A stretch of 64,000 nucleotides of DNA from Hydra vulgaris (lineage: Eukaryota; Cnidaria; Hydrozoa; Anthoathecata; Hydridae), in NCBI RefSeq assembly GCF_038396675.1, contig NC_088924.1, positions 25,378,501 through 25,442,500 on the forward strand. Direction: 5' to 3'. The notes beneath the pieces were generated by a model that saw nothing but the letters and a program-made list of their open reading frames with translations, was not told where the DNA came from and did not search any database. Shown in pieces: positions 16,489 to 29,016 of the stretch. A program made the translations under genes and the position numbers. Every line of letters begins with the position of its first letter. Position 1 is the stretch's first letter.

Positions 16489-18871
16489 AATGGCTAAATC
16501 TACTCGAGCTCAAACAATGTTAAAATGCCCTAAATTGCATGAGCTATTGGGTAATGGACTCGAACTTTGTTTATCAGAGCTGCCTACGCTGAGAGATAGT
16601 TTACGGTATGGAATTTTGTTGCGTGATTGATCAGTTTGAATACAAGATGTATGTGTATACAAATATTTATTAAAATAAAAAGTATTTGGATGTCAGCAAA
16701 TTCTACAATCCCGCTGGTCTCAGAAAAATACGCAGTCGATAAACTTGTCCTTGAATGGAAGATTGCAAAAGACATTAGAAAACTGAGAACTACAAAAAAA
16801 AGAAATATGTATACGGACAAGCTTGATAAGTTATTTGACTTGAAGAAATGTAAGTGCAACATCTTTAGCTGTAATGAAAATGGATGCAATGGTTGTCTTT
16901 TTAAAGCTCATGTAACTTGCATATGTCCAAAAGTAGCAAAGATACCTTTGCAAGAACTATTTTTCCTACAAGCTCAAAGAAATAAAATTGGTAACAAAAG
17001 TTCTTTACAAATAGGATTAGTTGATATACCAGAGACACATCGGTTAACAAGATATTTAGGTAGAAAAGAATCAGACTCTAAAATACCTGGAACACTTAGT
17101 GAGGATGCAAGTAAATGCTAAAATACTAAAAATATTTTTGTCAATTTTTGTTTAAACTGTGAATTGATTATAAATTTTTTTCATTAAAATTGTTTAACAT
17201 AATTTATTTTCTCCTTTAGCAGTAGAATTTCAAACAACAGACGATTCGGACATTGGCAACAAAAATGCAGATAATACAGAAAAAGTTGACTTCAGTTTGA
17301 AAAAAATTACTTAGATATTACCAGGGTTTCTCAAGCAGCTATTAGGTATGGGGTATCTAACAGAGCTGCAGCAGCCATAGCTACTGCTACTTTAGCTTCA
17401 GCAAAAGATGCAAATTTTTTAAAGAAAAATACTGATATTTTCGTTGATCACAACAAAATAAAACGAAGTAAGACTAAGTTAATGAAAGAAATCCGAAGTA
17501 GAGCTGAAAAAGTAGCGATGAATGATAATATTCAATGTATATTTTTTGATGGACGAAAAGATTTGACTAAGTACATGAGAGAAGAAGAAGATGGAAAATT
17601 ACACCCATCGGAAAAAAAAGAAGAACATTATTCAGTTTGTTCTGAACCTGGAGTAAAATTCCAACTTCATTTCACTAACAATTCTGAAGAAAGAGTAGAG
17701 ACTGCAGCTGAGCAAATAGCTGATAATATTTACGAACGGATTGTGAATCATGATGTCGAAGACTATTTAGTTGCCATTGGTGCAGACTCAACAAATTTAA
17801 ACACTGGTTGGAAAGGAGGTGTTATCCATTTCCTTGAACATAAATTGGATAAAAAATTAATGTGAATAATTTGTGCTCTTCATACAAATGAACTACCTCT
17901 CCGACATCTAATGATCCAGCTTGATGGAAAAACTACGTCTAAAAATAATTTTTCTGGTTCTATTGGAAAACTTATAGGTTAGGCAACTAGCTTCAAAGTC
18001 AAAGATAGCATAGTAAAAATTGAATTTCCTAATGCAATAAAAGAACTTGACTCTGAAGTTGTAAAGTCGCTATCAGATGATCAAAAGTATCTTTATAAAA
18101 TTACCCATGCAATTAACGCTGGGGTTTTTCCGGAAAATCTTAAAAGTAAAGAAATTGGTCCACATTCACATGCAAGATGGTTGAATTTTGCAAATAGAAT
18201 ATGTTTACTTTGGTGCTCCGAAATCGTACTTTCAGTTGAAGAAACATAATCTGCAACTTCTGGTGGAGTTTATTGTTGGTGTTTATGCGCCACTTTGGTT
18301 TGAAATCAAAGTAAAGTGGAAGTGGACTGAAGGGCCTAATCATATACTCAAGCAGTTAAAACTTTTTTGTCATCAAAGACTTAAAGTTAAAGACATTGTA
18401 ATGCCCTACGTTTTATCTTCTTCATGGAATGCTCATAGTGAAAATGTTCTTCAAACGTTGTTATGTAGTCTAGAAAAAACAGAAAGACAATTTGCAGTTG
18501 AAACAGTTTTAAAATTAAGAGGAGATTTAAAATACGTAAACACTAGTGAAAGAAGTAGAAAACACCATATACATAATGAAAATGCTGAATCACTTTTTGA
18601 TCTAATTGATTGGAGCTTGGATGTACACGAACCTTTACTTACATGTTTATTGTCAAAGGATGAACTTTTAAAATACAATGATATTCCAATGTATGTACCT
18701 TGTTTTCCTGTTCATGGGCAAGCTATCGAACGATGTGTCCAAGAAGTCACACGAGCTTCTCAATCGGTATTTGGAAAAGATAGAAGAGATGGGTTCATAA
18801 GAGCAACATTAGCACATCGAGAAATCATGCCCGTGAACCAATCAAAAAAAGATCTATTTAAATTAATTTAA
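16489..18871 (+). pseudogene. Transposase relic of unassigned DDE-like family
   Basis: Broken plus-strand gene inside the long-TIR element. An ATG at 16489 starts MAKSTRAQTMLKCPKLHELL and runs through SELPTLRDSLRYGILL to a TGA. The next frame (16627-17121) has a Cys-rich cluster, CKCNIFSC followed by CNGCLFKAHVTCICPK, probably zinc-binding. An AG acceptor-like site near 17220 hints at an intron. The central part (17482-17865 and onward) contains IFFDGRKDLTK and IGADSTNLNTGWKGG, candidate catalytic Asp segments, then ICALHTNELPLRHLMIQLDG and NNFSGSIGKLI. The last frame (18188-18871) ends VHGQAIERCVQEVTRAS and DGFIRATLAHREIMP. I recall this as a repeated uncharacterised invertebrate family but cannot name its superfamily. 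Several stops make it inactive. Confidence 0.6.
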
Positions 18872-19099
18872 GCAATATTAATTTTTTGATGTTTTGCTTT
18901 GATTATTTATGATCACAGTAAATAAGTTGAACTTTAAATATATTGTATCTTTTAGATGAAATTTTATATATTTTATTTATGACTTTATGAAGAGTAGCAC
19001 CCCAAATTATGTTTTATTTTAATGTCTATATTATACCTGGTTGTTTTTTGATGATTGCATCGCCATAGGCTTAAATAAAAGGACAGAAAAGTGCTAATT

Positions 19100-19597
19100 T
19101 GATGCATTTTTAGTAAAACTATCGTTTTTTAAATGCCCTGCGCCCACAATAGATGAACTTTTTAGGAAAAAAAAAATTATTCATGTCTTTTCTAATATCC
19201 TAATACATAAAAAAAATATCACGCACGCTCTCATTTTTAAAATTTATAAGTAGAGTTTTTTTGTAAAATCCATAATGGTAGCCAACTTTTCTTACGTCTA
19301 TCGTGTTTGTATAGCATTAAAAAAGTAGCACCGAATATATATATATTTTTTTATGTCTATATTATGTCTGATTGTTTTTTTAATAATTGCCTTTCCTTTG
19401 GCTAATATAAAAAAGGCCGAAAAATGCCAATATGAAAAGATTTTCGCAAAACTGACATTTTTCAAACGCCCTGCGCCCACACTAGATGAACTTTTTAAGA
19501 AAAAAAAAATTATTCACGTCTCTTCTAATACCCTAATACATAAAAAAAATGTTGCGCGCGCTCCCATATCCAAAATTTTAAAAGTACGACCCACCCT
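19100..19597. repeat. Right long terminal inverted repeat
   Basis: Reverse complement of 15583-16065 with scattered substitutions. It includes both internal modules, the CGATAGACGTAAGAAAAGTT motif and a short TA run. Confidence 0.8.
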
Positions 19598-19700
19598 ATT
19601 GTATATGTTATATATGGAACATGTATATGAAATATTATGAATATATTCTTTAGATCGGAGCAAATATTTTGACCAATCAAATTAGGGAGCCATTCCTGTA

Positions 19701-20708
19701 AAAGTCTTAGATTTTAGGTTTTATTTACCTAAACTTTATTTACCGCCATTGTTTTTAATTTGTTTATAGTATTATAGTTTACTAACTTTGTTAATTTATT
19801 TTTATGTTATTCTTAAGTAAAACATATACCGAGAGTGTTAAGTAAAACATGTACAGAGAGTAAAACATAAAATTATATTATTTTTTGTTATACATTCAAT
19901 GTGTAAATAAAAATTTTATTTATTTTTATTAACTAACTTTTATTTTATTAATTTTATAAATAATTAAATAATAAAAAATTTTATAATTTTATAACTGTAT
20001 TTTATTAAATACAGTGTTTTTTATTAACACATTGATTGTATAATAATATGTTTTGTTATTGTAAATGTATTATAATACATTTACAATAGTTACCCTGTGT
20101 GTTACACACAGGTTTGTAATAGGTAAATGTAATAGGTAAGTGTATTATAATACACTTACCTATTACATTTACCTGTTACATTACTGCATTTAATAATTAA
20201 CCTGTATGTAACACTCAAATTAATTATTATAAATGTATTATTATACATTTACAATAATTAACATGTATTATTATTAGGTATGTTACATGAAATTTTTAAA
20301 TTCATCAAATTCTGGGTTTTTATATATCATTAAAAAGAGCTTCATTTCAATATTCCAAAAGTGAAAAAATTTTCAAAATTGAACCACCCTACAAAAAGTT
20401 ATGACGTTTTAAGTACCGATTTTTTGATATTAGGATTTGTTGAAGAAACTGTGGTCAAAATAAAGTTTTTATAAACTAAAACTATTATAACTTAATCAAT
20501 TCTTATCCAAAAGTTTATATCTTGGTATCAAAAGATAGATACAAGAGTTATCTACAAATTTATAAAGGTCTCTAGATTACAGGCCCATCCGGGGGCAAGA
20601 GGGGGCACAAAACCACCATTCATACCGGCAATAAAGACTAACTATATTATATATATAAAAGTGTTTTTTTAATGAAAATGTAAATTTTTATATACAAGAT
20701 GTTTTGTA
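19701..20708. other. Non-coding stretch with clustered AT palindromes
   Basis: No gene. It contains a dense cluster of palindromes between 20059 and 20260, listed separately. Confidence 0.55.
20116..20179. repeat. 64-bp near-perfect palindrome
   Basis: Centred on TATTATAATA (20147/20148); arms read GTAATAGGTAAATGTAATAG with one mismatch (20120/20175). Related smaller palindromes built on AAATGTATTATAATACATTT lie at 20059-20088 and 20237-20257. Confidence 0.85.
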
Positions 20709-20898
20709 ATAGACCTTCTCGCGGTTGCGAAATGCATCTTGGGTAATCAGGGCAAACAAACAACAAAGTTCGCTTTATTTAAATCGAAGCTGAAGACCTA
20801 CTTCCTATTATTTTTATTATCTAGTGCTTAGATTTATGGTTTGATGTTTTATATTGTGAATTTTTTATTATTATAGATAAAGAAAATATAACTATAAA

Positions 20899-22263
20899 AT
20901 GCCAAACTACCGTTGCTGTGTTGCTGGTTGTAATAACGATTCTAGGTATCCGGATAGGTTACTCAAAAGAAGTCAAGTAACAGAGCTAAAATTTCATTAT
21001 TTTCCTAAAGACTCTGAAAAAAGACATCAGTGGGTAAATCAAGTTGGAAAAGGTTTACTAAATTTTGCAGTTTCTGATAATAAAGTGGTTTGCTCTAATC
21101 ATTTTGAGTTTGGAAAACCTACTTTTGCTTCACCTAATCCAACTTTGTATTTGAATATTCGTAATGCATATAAGGAATCTCCTACAAAAAGAAGAAAGCT
21201 TAAAAAATTGGATCTTATTGTGGAATCAGATTCAAACAGTTTCTCTACAAGTTTAGCTATAGAAAGTGAAACTTGTAATAAATCTATTCAGTGTAATGAA
21301 CCAATACGAGAATCAATGATTTTTGCTAATTTAACTAGAGATTCTGATGTTCAATTTTTTACTGGCCTAGCAAATTCAAATATCTTTGAAATGTTATTTT
21401 CTTATTTGCAGAGGAAAGGAAATATAATGCACTACTGGAAGGGTAAAAAAAATACAACTAAAGACTTATCTTCGCCAAGAGATTTAAAAACAATATCATT
21501 AAAATCTCTAACATTGCAGCAAGAATTTCTTCTTGTAATGATGCGTTTACGCTTAGCTCTTTTAACTGAAGATCTTGCTCATTGTTTTATGATTTCTTCT
21601 TCTGTAGTCAGTTCAGTATTTATAACATGGATAAAACTATTTTCTCTTGAGTTAAAATGGATTATACATTTTCCAAACAGAAATATTATAAAAAGAAATT
21701 TACCAACCATGTTCAGAAAGTACTATCCGAAATGCTCTGTAATAATTGATTATTCTGAACTCTTTATTGAAACACCGTCTAGTTTGGACATAGCTGCAGC
21801 TTGTTGGTCAAATTATAAACACCATTATACTGTAAAATATTTAGTTGGAATAACACCCAATGGTGCAGTTTCTTTTTTGTCTAATTGTTATGGTGGCAGA
21901 GCTAGTGATGTTTTCATAGTTAAAGATTGCGGATTTTTGAAATATTTACAACCTGGTGATCAAGTTATTGCAGATAGAGGTTTCAAAATTAAAGATCTTC
22001 TAGCATTTTACCAGTGTAACATTGCTATTCCCCCATCAAAACATACAAATTTTCAGATGACATATAATGATGTACAGGAAACCTCAAAAATTGCAAATGT
22101 TAGAATTTATGTTGAGCAAGCCATAGGGCGTATGAAAAACTTTCGCATATTAAAAAATGAAATGCCAGTCACATTGTTGCCCTTATGTGATAATATTATT
22201 ACAGTATGTGCCATATTAACAAACTTTATGCCCCCACTTTGCATTGATGAAAACAAAGCATAA
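20899..22263 (+). CDS. THAP-domain DDE transposase (left copy), intact
   Basis: A complete 454-residue single-exon frame starting MPNYRCCVAGCNNDSRYPDR. N-terminal THAP zinc finger (about 1-90): Cys at CCVAGC, the HQWVNQVGK segment, VCSNHFEFGKP, and the closing PTL motif; it should bind the element ends. A coil/HTH-like segment follows (about 195-250, SLTLQQEFLLVMMRLRLALL). The DDE_4-type catalytic core has Asp in CSVIIDYSELFIETP, Asp in QVIADRGFKIKDLL and Glu in RIYVEQAIGRMKNF, so all three acidic residues are present. The protein is identical to the minus-strand copy at 26451-27815. It faces the centre of the palindrome and is followed by TA and GATA microsatellites. Harbinger/ISL2EU assignment is from domain order and element context. 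Confidence 0.9.
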   Translation: MPNYRCCVAGCNNDSRYPDRLLKRSQVTELKFHYFPKDSEKRHQWVNQVGKGLLNFAVSDNKVVCSNHFEFGKPTFASPNPTLYLNIRNAYKESPTKRRKLKKLDLIVESDSNSFSTSLAIESETCNKSIQCNEPIRESMIFANLTRDSDVQFFTGLANSNIFEMLFSYLQRKGNIMHYWKGKKNTTKDLSSPRDLKTISLKSLTLQQEFLLVMMRLRLALLTEDLAHCFMISSSVVSSVFITWIKLFSLELKWIIHFPNRNIIKRNLPTMFRKYYPKCSVIIDYSELFIETPSSLDIAAACWSNYKHHYTVKYLVGITPNGAVSFLSNCYGGRASDVFIVKDCGFLKYLQPGDQVIADRGFKIKDLLAFYQCNIAIPPSKHTNFQMTYNDVQETSKIANVRIYVEQAIGRMKNFRILKNEMPVTLLPLCDNIITVCAILTNFMPPLCIDENKA

Positions 22264-22362
22264 GTTGTTAATTAAAAACAAAAACATAAACTTTTTCTTC
22301 TAAATGAAATTTTTTACAGAAGTATATGTATGTGCGAACATATATATATATATATCTATCTA

Positions 22363-22692
<330 letters not shown>

Positions 22693-22977
22693 TTAGTCTT
22701 TTTTTTTTTTTTGTGAACTACTTTGTTTCATTTTTTTACGGGTATGTTGCATACAAAAATTTTAATTTTATCTTTGATTTTTTTTTATATACAGTTTAAA
22801 CTAAATAAGGAGGTGTCTTATTAATTAATAAACTTTTTAAATCTTCTAAATCAATAGTTTGTTACTGAAAATCTCATAAAAAGATAAATTTTAAATTATA
22901 TAATGTTTAAATAATACACTTTTTATCTCCATAACTATATAAAAATGTCTATAAATCAATATTTAAGTACTTTTTAG

Positions 22978-23473
22978 TTATTGGCAAAGTATGCAAATAA
23001 ATCTATTATTCAATATTGTCTTTTTATTGATTCCACAGCATTCCCAATGAAACCAGAGACCGCAAATATCGCATTCAATACTGTTATCTTTTTCAGTATC
23101 AAATTCATTTTCATTTAAGCATGGCTTGTCACACAATGGACATGTATATAAATGTACAAATCCAAGCAAGTAACGTTGGACATAAGTTTTAAAAAACAGA
23201 ATTAAACTTGGAAGCACTCTTTGCCAATGATCTTCATCAAACGTGATTTTGTTTACTAGAACATCTTTCTTTGTATAGACTACAAAATATGTTGAGTTAT
23301 AACCAGTGATTGCCATTTGGCCAATTATTTGGGTGTAGTATTTGTGATTTTTTTTTAACATGACTTTGTTGTCAACCATCTCCAAGAAGTCAGTTTTTTT
23401 CCATGAAACATTTATTTCTCCGTCACGAATACTGAAGGGGCATTTATATTCTACACAAGCTTTTAGGCAACAC
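22978..23473 (-). pseudogene. Truncated YqaJ-PHD gene 3' end (left arm)
   Basis: Minus-strand duplicate of the end of the central nuclease gene. It starts at the palindrome junction within CCLKACVEYKC and runs to the same stop after FICILCQ. It keeps the YqaJ ECP-type VEYKCPF motif and the PHD-like finger but lacks the SAP, SWIM and first YqaJ parts. The Met at 23475 is created by unique junction sequence and is not a natural start. Confidence 0.85.
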
Positions 23474-23796
23474 ATTTTTTAACTCTATTTATAACATTTT
23501 CATTTTTATTATTTTTTAAAAACAATTTATTATTATTTAATAAAAATAGTTTATTCAAATCATATTTATTATTTAAAAATAAAGCTTACGGTTTTTTTTA
23601 TATATATAATAAACTCTATTAATGCCGAAATAACACTTCTTTTTTTTTTGTTTCTGTCAAAAAACTTAACAACTATAACTTTATTGAAAGAAGGAAAATG
23701 ATCCTTTTGCGTCCATATTTAAAGAGCTTAATTTGGAGACAGTTGCATTGTTATAAAACTGAAGTAAAATTTTTCAAAACAAAATAACAATTAGAT

Positions 23797-25698
23797 ATGG
23801 ATGCAATGCAAACTGGCGATGAAACAAAAGTTGAAACTCTTGAGAATTTTATGGAAATGTCAAGCGGAGAGCTGCAGTTTATCTCCAACAGCGCGGTTTA
23901 ACATCTTCTGGAAATCATAGCTCCCTTGCTGCTAAAGCTTTAATAGCATATGAGCAGAAAATTGAAGTTGTTAAAAGTGCCAAAAATATTTGGGAAAAAT
24001 TAAACACTGACTACACAAATCTTTTGAAATCTTTCAAAATAGATTTTGATCCGTTGAAAGCCTTTGACTTTAATGATGATATCAAACAATGGCCTGTTAC
24101 AAATATTGGACAAATATTTGCTTTTATCTTAGAAAGCAAAGCCTTTGAAACTGAGTATATTGGTCACTACAAACTGAAAAAAGCGTATTCATACTTTGGA
24201 AGTGGTTTTGTTGACAAGTTGTATTGCAAAAAAGTGAACGATTATATTATTATACGTACTTCGGTCACACCTTCTCAACATATTCGGGCAAAGTTCCATC
24301 AACTTTGGATTTTGTTTAATATAGATGGTGCCATTTGCACAGCGTTTTGTACGTGTACCGCAGGACAAAGTAAATGTTGCAACCATATTGTAGCAGCACT
24401 TTACAAAATAGAGTTTGCAAACACTATAGGTTTTACCACTCCTACTTGTACTGACAATGTTTGTAACTGGAATGCTCCATCCAAAGAAGTTCAACCAAAT
24501 ATGCTAAAAGATATGAACATTGTTCAACACAAAAGTGGTAAGTCACATAAAACTTATTTGATGTGTAAAGACAAAAGAGATTTTGATCCGAGACCAGAAG
24601 AAATGCGTGAAGTTACGGATGCTGATAAAAATTCTTTTTTATTAAATGTCAAAACAGTTCTCCCTAACGCCGTTTTAAATACAATGTTTACTCCTCCTCC
24701 AGAATGTGATGTGCCACTCCCAATAACAGAAATAGCTTCTGCAACACTAAGTTTTTTGCCGACGGATCCACGTAGTGTGACTGATAGATTTCTTGATATG
24801 CTTACGTTTAATGACCATCAACAACAAGAATTAGAAAAAGCTACAAGAAACCAATCACATTCAAAGCAATGGTGGGAACAACGCAGAGGACGAATAACAT
24901 CATCATGCTTTTATTCCGTACACAAAATGGTTACATCTTTTTTAAGAAACCGCGAAAAAGACGTTAAATGCAGAGTTGCACCACTTCTTAAGGCTATTGT
25001 CGAACCTGTTGAATTAAAATATGTAGCATCTATCAAATGGGGTAAAGAAAACGAGAAAAACGCAGCTAAAGCATGTCAACTGTAACATCTGTAACTGTAA
25101 ACATGTAAAACATCAAAACCCAAAATTAATAATTTGTGGTTTATTTTTGCATAAACCACAACCATATCTTGGCGCTTCTCCGGACAACATTTTTCAATGT
25201 CAGTGTTGCCTAAAAGCTTGTGTAGAATATAAATGCCCCTTCAGTATTCGTGACGGAGAAATAAATGTTTCATGGAAAAAAACTGACTTCTTGGAGATGG
25301 TTGACAACAAAGTCATGTTAAAAAAAAATCACAAATACTACACCCAAATAATTGGCCAAATGGCAATCACTGGTTATAACTCAACATATTTTGTAGTCTA
25401 TACAAAGAAAGATGTTCTAGTAAACAAAATCACGTTTGATGAAGATCATTGGCAAAGAGTGCTTCCAAGTTTAATTCTGTTTTTTAAAACTTATGTCCAA
25501 CGTTACTTGCTTGGATTTGTACATTTATATACATGTCCATTGTGTGACAAGCCATGCTTAAATGAAAATGAATTTGATACTGAAAAAGATAACAGTATTG
25601 AATGCGATATTTGCGGTCTCTGGTTTCATTGGGAATGCTGTGGAATCAATAAAAAGACAATATTGAATAATAGATTTATTTGCATACTTTGCCAATAA
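23797..25698 (+). pseudogene. SAP-SWIM-YqaJ-PHD nuclease gene of the palindromic element (two frameshifts)
   Basis: The only copy with a 5' half. From ATG 23797: a SAP-like DNA-binding helix pair (LENFMEMSSGELQ, then LQQRGLTSSGNHSSLAAKAL), broken by a one-base frameshift near 23880. The frame then runs to 25085 with a SWIM zinc finger (CTCTAGQSKCCNH, about 24350-24385) and the start of a YqaJ/lambda-exonuclease domain (SKQWWEQRRGRITSS, then IKWGKENEKNAAKA). A second frameshift near 25076 leads to the rest of YqaJ (YLGASPDN, VEYKCPFS with the Asp and Glu-x-Lys metal/catalytic residues, YYTQIIGQMAITG). The end is a PHD-type finger (CPLCDKPCL, IECDICGLWFHWECCGI). YqaJ-family proteins are 5'-3' exonucleases; a role in transposition is inferred. 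Repair of both shifts would be needed for a full product, unless they are sequencing errors. Confidence 0.82.
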
Positions 25699-25983
25699 CT
25701 AAAAAGTACTTAAATATTGATTTATAGACATTTTTATATAGTTATGGAGATAAAAAGTGTATTATTTAAACATTATATAATTTAAAATTTATCTTTTTAT
25801 GAGATTTTCAGTAACAAACTATTGATTTAGAAGATTTAAAAAGTTTATTAATTAATAAGAAACCTCCTTATTTAGTTTAAACTTTAAAAAAAAAAAAATC
25901 AAAGATAAAATTAAAATTTTTTTATGCAACATACCCGTAAAAAAATTAAACAAAGTAGTTCACAAAAAAAAAAAAAAGACTAA

Positions 25984-26370
<387 letters not shown>

Positions 26371-26450
26371 ATATGTTCGCACATACATATACTTCTGTAA
26401 AAAATTTCATTTAGAAGAAAAAGTTTATGTTTTTGTTTTTAATTAACAAC

Positions 26451-27815
26451 TTATGCTTTGTTTTCATCAATGCAAAGTGGGGGCATAAAGTTTGTTAATA
26501 TGGCACATACTGTAATAATATTATCACATAAGGGCAACAATGTGACTGGCATTTCATTTTTTAATATGCGAAAGTTTTTCATACGCCCTATGGCTTGCTC
26601 AACATAAATTCTAACATTTGCAATTTTTGAGGTTTCCTGTACATCATTATATGTCATCTGAAAATTTGTATGTTTTGATGGGGGAATAGCAATGTTACAC
26701 TGGTAAAATGCTAGAAGATCTTTAATTTTGAAACCTCTATCTGCAATAACTTGATCACCAGGTTGTAAATATTTCAAAAATCCGCAATCTTTAACTATGA
26801 AAACATCACTAGCTCTGCCACCATAACAATTAGACAAAAAAGAAACTGCACCATTGGGTGTTATTCCAACTAAATATTTTACAGTATAATGGTGTTTATA
26901 ATTTGACCAACAAGCTGCAGCTATGTCCAAACTAGACGGTGTTTCAATAAAGAGTTCAGAATAATCAATTATTACAGAGCATTTCGGATAGTACTTTCTG
27001 AACATGGTTGGTAAATTTCTTTTTATAATATTTCTGTTTGGAAAATGTATAATCCATTTTAACTCAAGAGAAAATAGTTTTATCCATGTTATAAATACTG
27101 AACTGACTACAGAAGAAGAAATCATAAAACAATGAGCAAGATCTTCAGTTAAAAGAGCTAAGCGTAAACGCATCATTACAAGAAGAAATTCTTGCTGCAA
27201 TGTTAGAGATTTTAATGATATTGTTTTTAAATCTCTTGGCGAAGATAAGTCTTTAGTTGTATTTTTTTTACCCTTCCAGTAGTGCATTATATTTCCTTTC
27301 CTCTGCAAATAAGAAAATAACATTTCAAAGATATTTGAATTTGCTAGGCCAGTAAAAAATTGAACATCAGAATCTCTAGTTAAATTAGCAAAAATCATTG
27401 ATTCTCGTATTGGTTCATTACACTGAATAGATTTATTACAAGTTTCACTTTCTATAGCTAAACTTGTAGAGAAACTGTTTGAATCTGATTCCACAATAAG
27501 ATCCAATTTTTTAAGCTTTCTTCTTTTTGTAGGAGATTCCTTATATGCATTACGAATATTCAAATACAAAGTTGGATTAGGTGAAGCAAAAGTAGGTTTT
27601 CCAAACTCAAAATGATTAGAGCAAACCACTTTATTATCAGAAACTGCAAAATTTAGTAAACCTTTTCCAACTTGATTTACCCACTGATGTCTTTTTTCAG
27701 AGTCTTTAGGAAAATAATGAAATTTTAGCTCTGTTACTTGACTTCTTTTGAGTAACCTATCCGGATACCTAGAATCGTTATTACAACCAGCAACACAGCA
27801 ACGGTAGTTTGGCAT
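26451..27815 (-). CDS. THAP-domain DDE transposase (right copy), intact
   Basis: Reverse-strand copy of the 20899-22263 gene with an identical 454-residue translation: THAP finger, central helices, and DDE_4-type core with all three acidic residues. It converges on the YqaJ gene (stop at 25698), the likely ancestral arrangement. Complete protein identity across the two arms means either a very recent duplication or continuing gene conversion between them. Confidence 0.9.
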   Translation of the reverse strand: MPNYRCCVAGCNNDSRYPDRLLKRSQVTELKFHYFPKDSEKRHQWVNQVGKGLLNFAVSDNKVVCSNHFEFGKPTFASPNPTLYLNIRNAYKESPTKRRKLKKLDLIVESDSNSFSTSLAIESETCNKSIQCNEPIRESMIFANLTRDSDVQFFTGLANSNIFEMLFSYLQRKGNIMHYWKGKKNTTKDLSSPRDLKTISLKSLTLQQEFLLVMMRLRLALLTEDLAHCFMISSSVVSSVFITWIKLFSLELKWIIHFPNRNIIKRNLPTMFRKYYPKCSVIIDYSELFIETPSSLDIAAACWSNYKHHYTVKYLVGITPNGAVSFLSNCYGGRASDVFIVKDCGFLKYLQPGDQVIADRGFKIKDLLAFYQCNIAIPPSKHTNFQMTYNDVQETSKIANVRIYVEQAIGRMKNFRILKNEMPVTLLPLCDNIITVCAILTNFMPPLCIDENKA

Positions 27816-28005
27816 TTTATAGTTATATTTTCTTTATCTATAATAATAAAAAATTCACAATATAAAACATCAAACCATAAATCTAAGCACTAGATAATAA
27901 AAATAATAGGAAGTAGGTCTTCAGCTTCGATTTAAATAAAGCGAACTTTGTTGTTTGTTTGCCCTGATTACCCAAGATGCATTTCGCAACCGCGAAAAGG
28001 TCTAT

Positions 28006-28300
28006 TAGCTATCAGACCACAGTCAAATATAGAAGTTTCATCATTGTCTTTGGGTGGATGTAAGGGTGATGGTTTCAAACACCCTATTTTCAAAAATTTT
28101 TTTTTTTTTTTATAAATCTTTATAATTAAAAAGTCTAGTATCAAATCAAAAATTATATTTTACTAATTTACAACATCACTAGCAGCGTACCCTTTGTTTC
28201 AAGTGGTATAGATGGGAAAGGGGGCGTGTCAACACACCCCTCCCCCCCCACCCTCCTCTTTTACAACCTAAAAAAAAATTTTTTTAATGAGATTCGAAAA
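28006..28300. other. Non-coding stretch
   Basis: C-rich patch ACACACCCCTCCCCCCCCAC near 28232; no gene. Confidence 0.45.
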
Positions 28301-28559
28301 AATATTTAAATGTAATTAAAATAATAAACTTTAATATAAAAACATGTTTTACCAAAATTCAAAATACATTACATAATGCTTAGTTTTAGTTATAAATGGT
28401 TCCCCCTCTGACCTGAAAAAAAATTTTAAAAACAAGAAATGTTTTATAATATTGTTTTAATTAGTTTACATCTTGGCTTTTAGTTAATGACTAAGATATT
28501 AAATTCCTTTAATGAAACTATTTATTATTCATTGTTAACAATAGACACAACATGAAAAA

Positions 28560-29016
<457 letters not shown>

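Larger units (their letters stand above)
15483..19700. mobile_element. Nested DNA transposon: MITE-like shell around a 4-kb long-TIR element
   Basis: Outer ends are inverted copies of TACAGGAATGGCTCCCTA...TTGATTGG (15483-15510 and 19672-19700). Inside them, an element from 15583 to 19597 starts AGGGTGGGTCGTAC and ends with its reverse complement, flanked by ATT on both sides (15580-15582 and 19598-19600), a possible 3-bp target duplication. The sequence between outer and inner ends is not inverted-repeated, which suggests the inner element inserted into a smaller palindromic element. The inner part carries a broken transposase gene. Confidence 0.7.

Noticed and set aside
24189-24494. Minus-strand 101-residue frame
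   Set aside because: Shadow of the SWIM-YqaJ gene, with no motif of its own.
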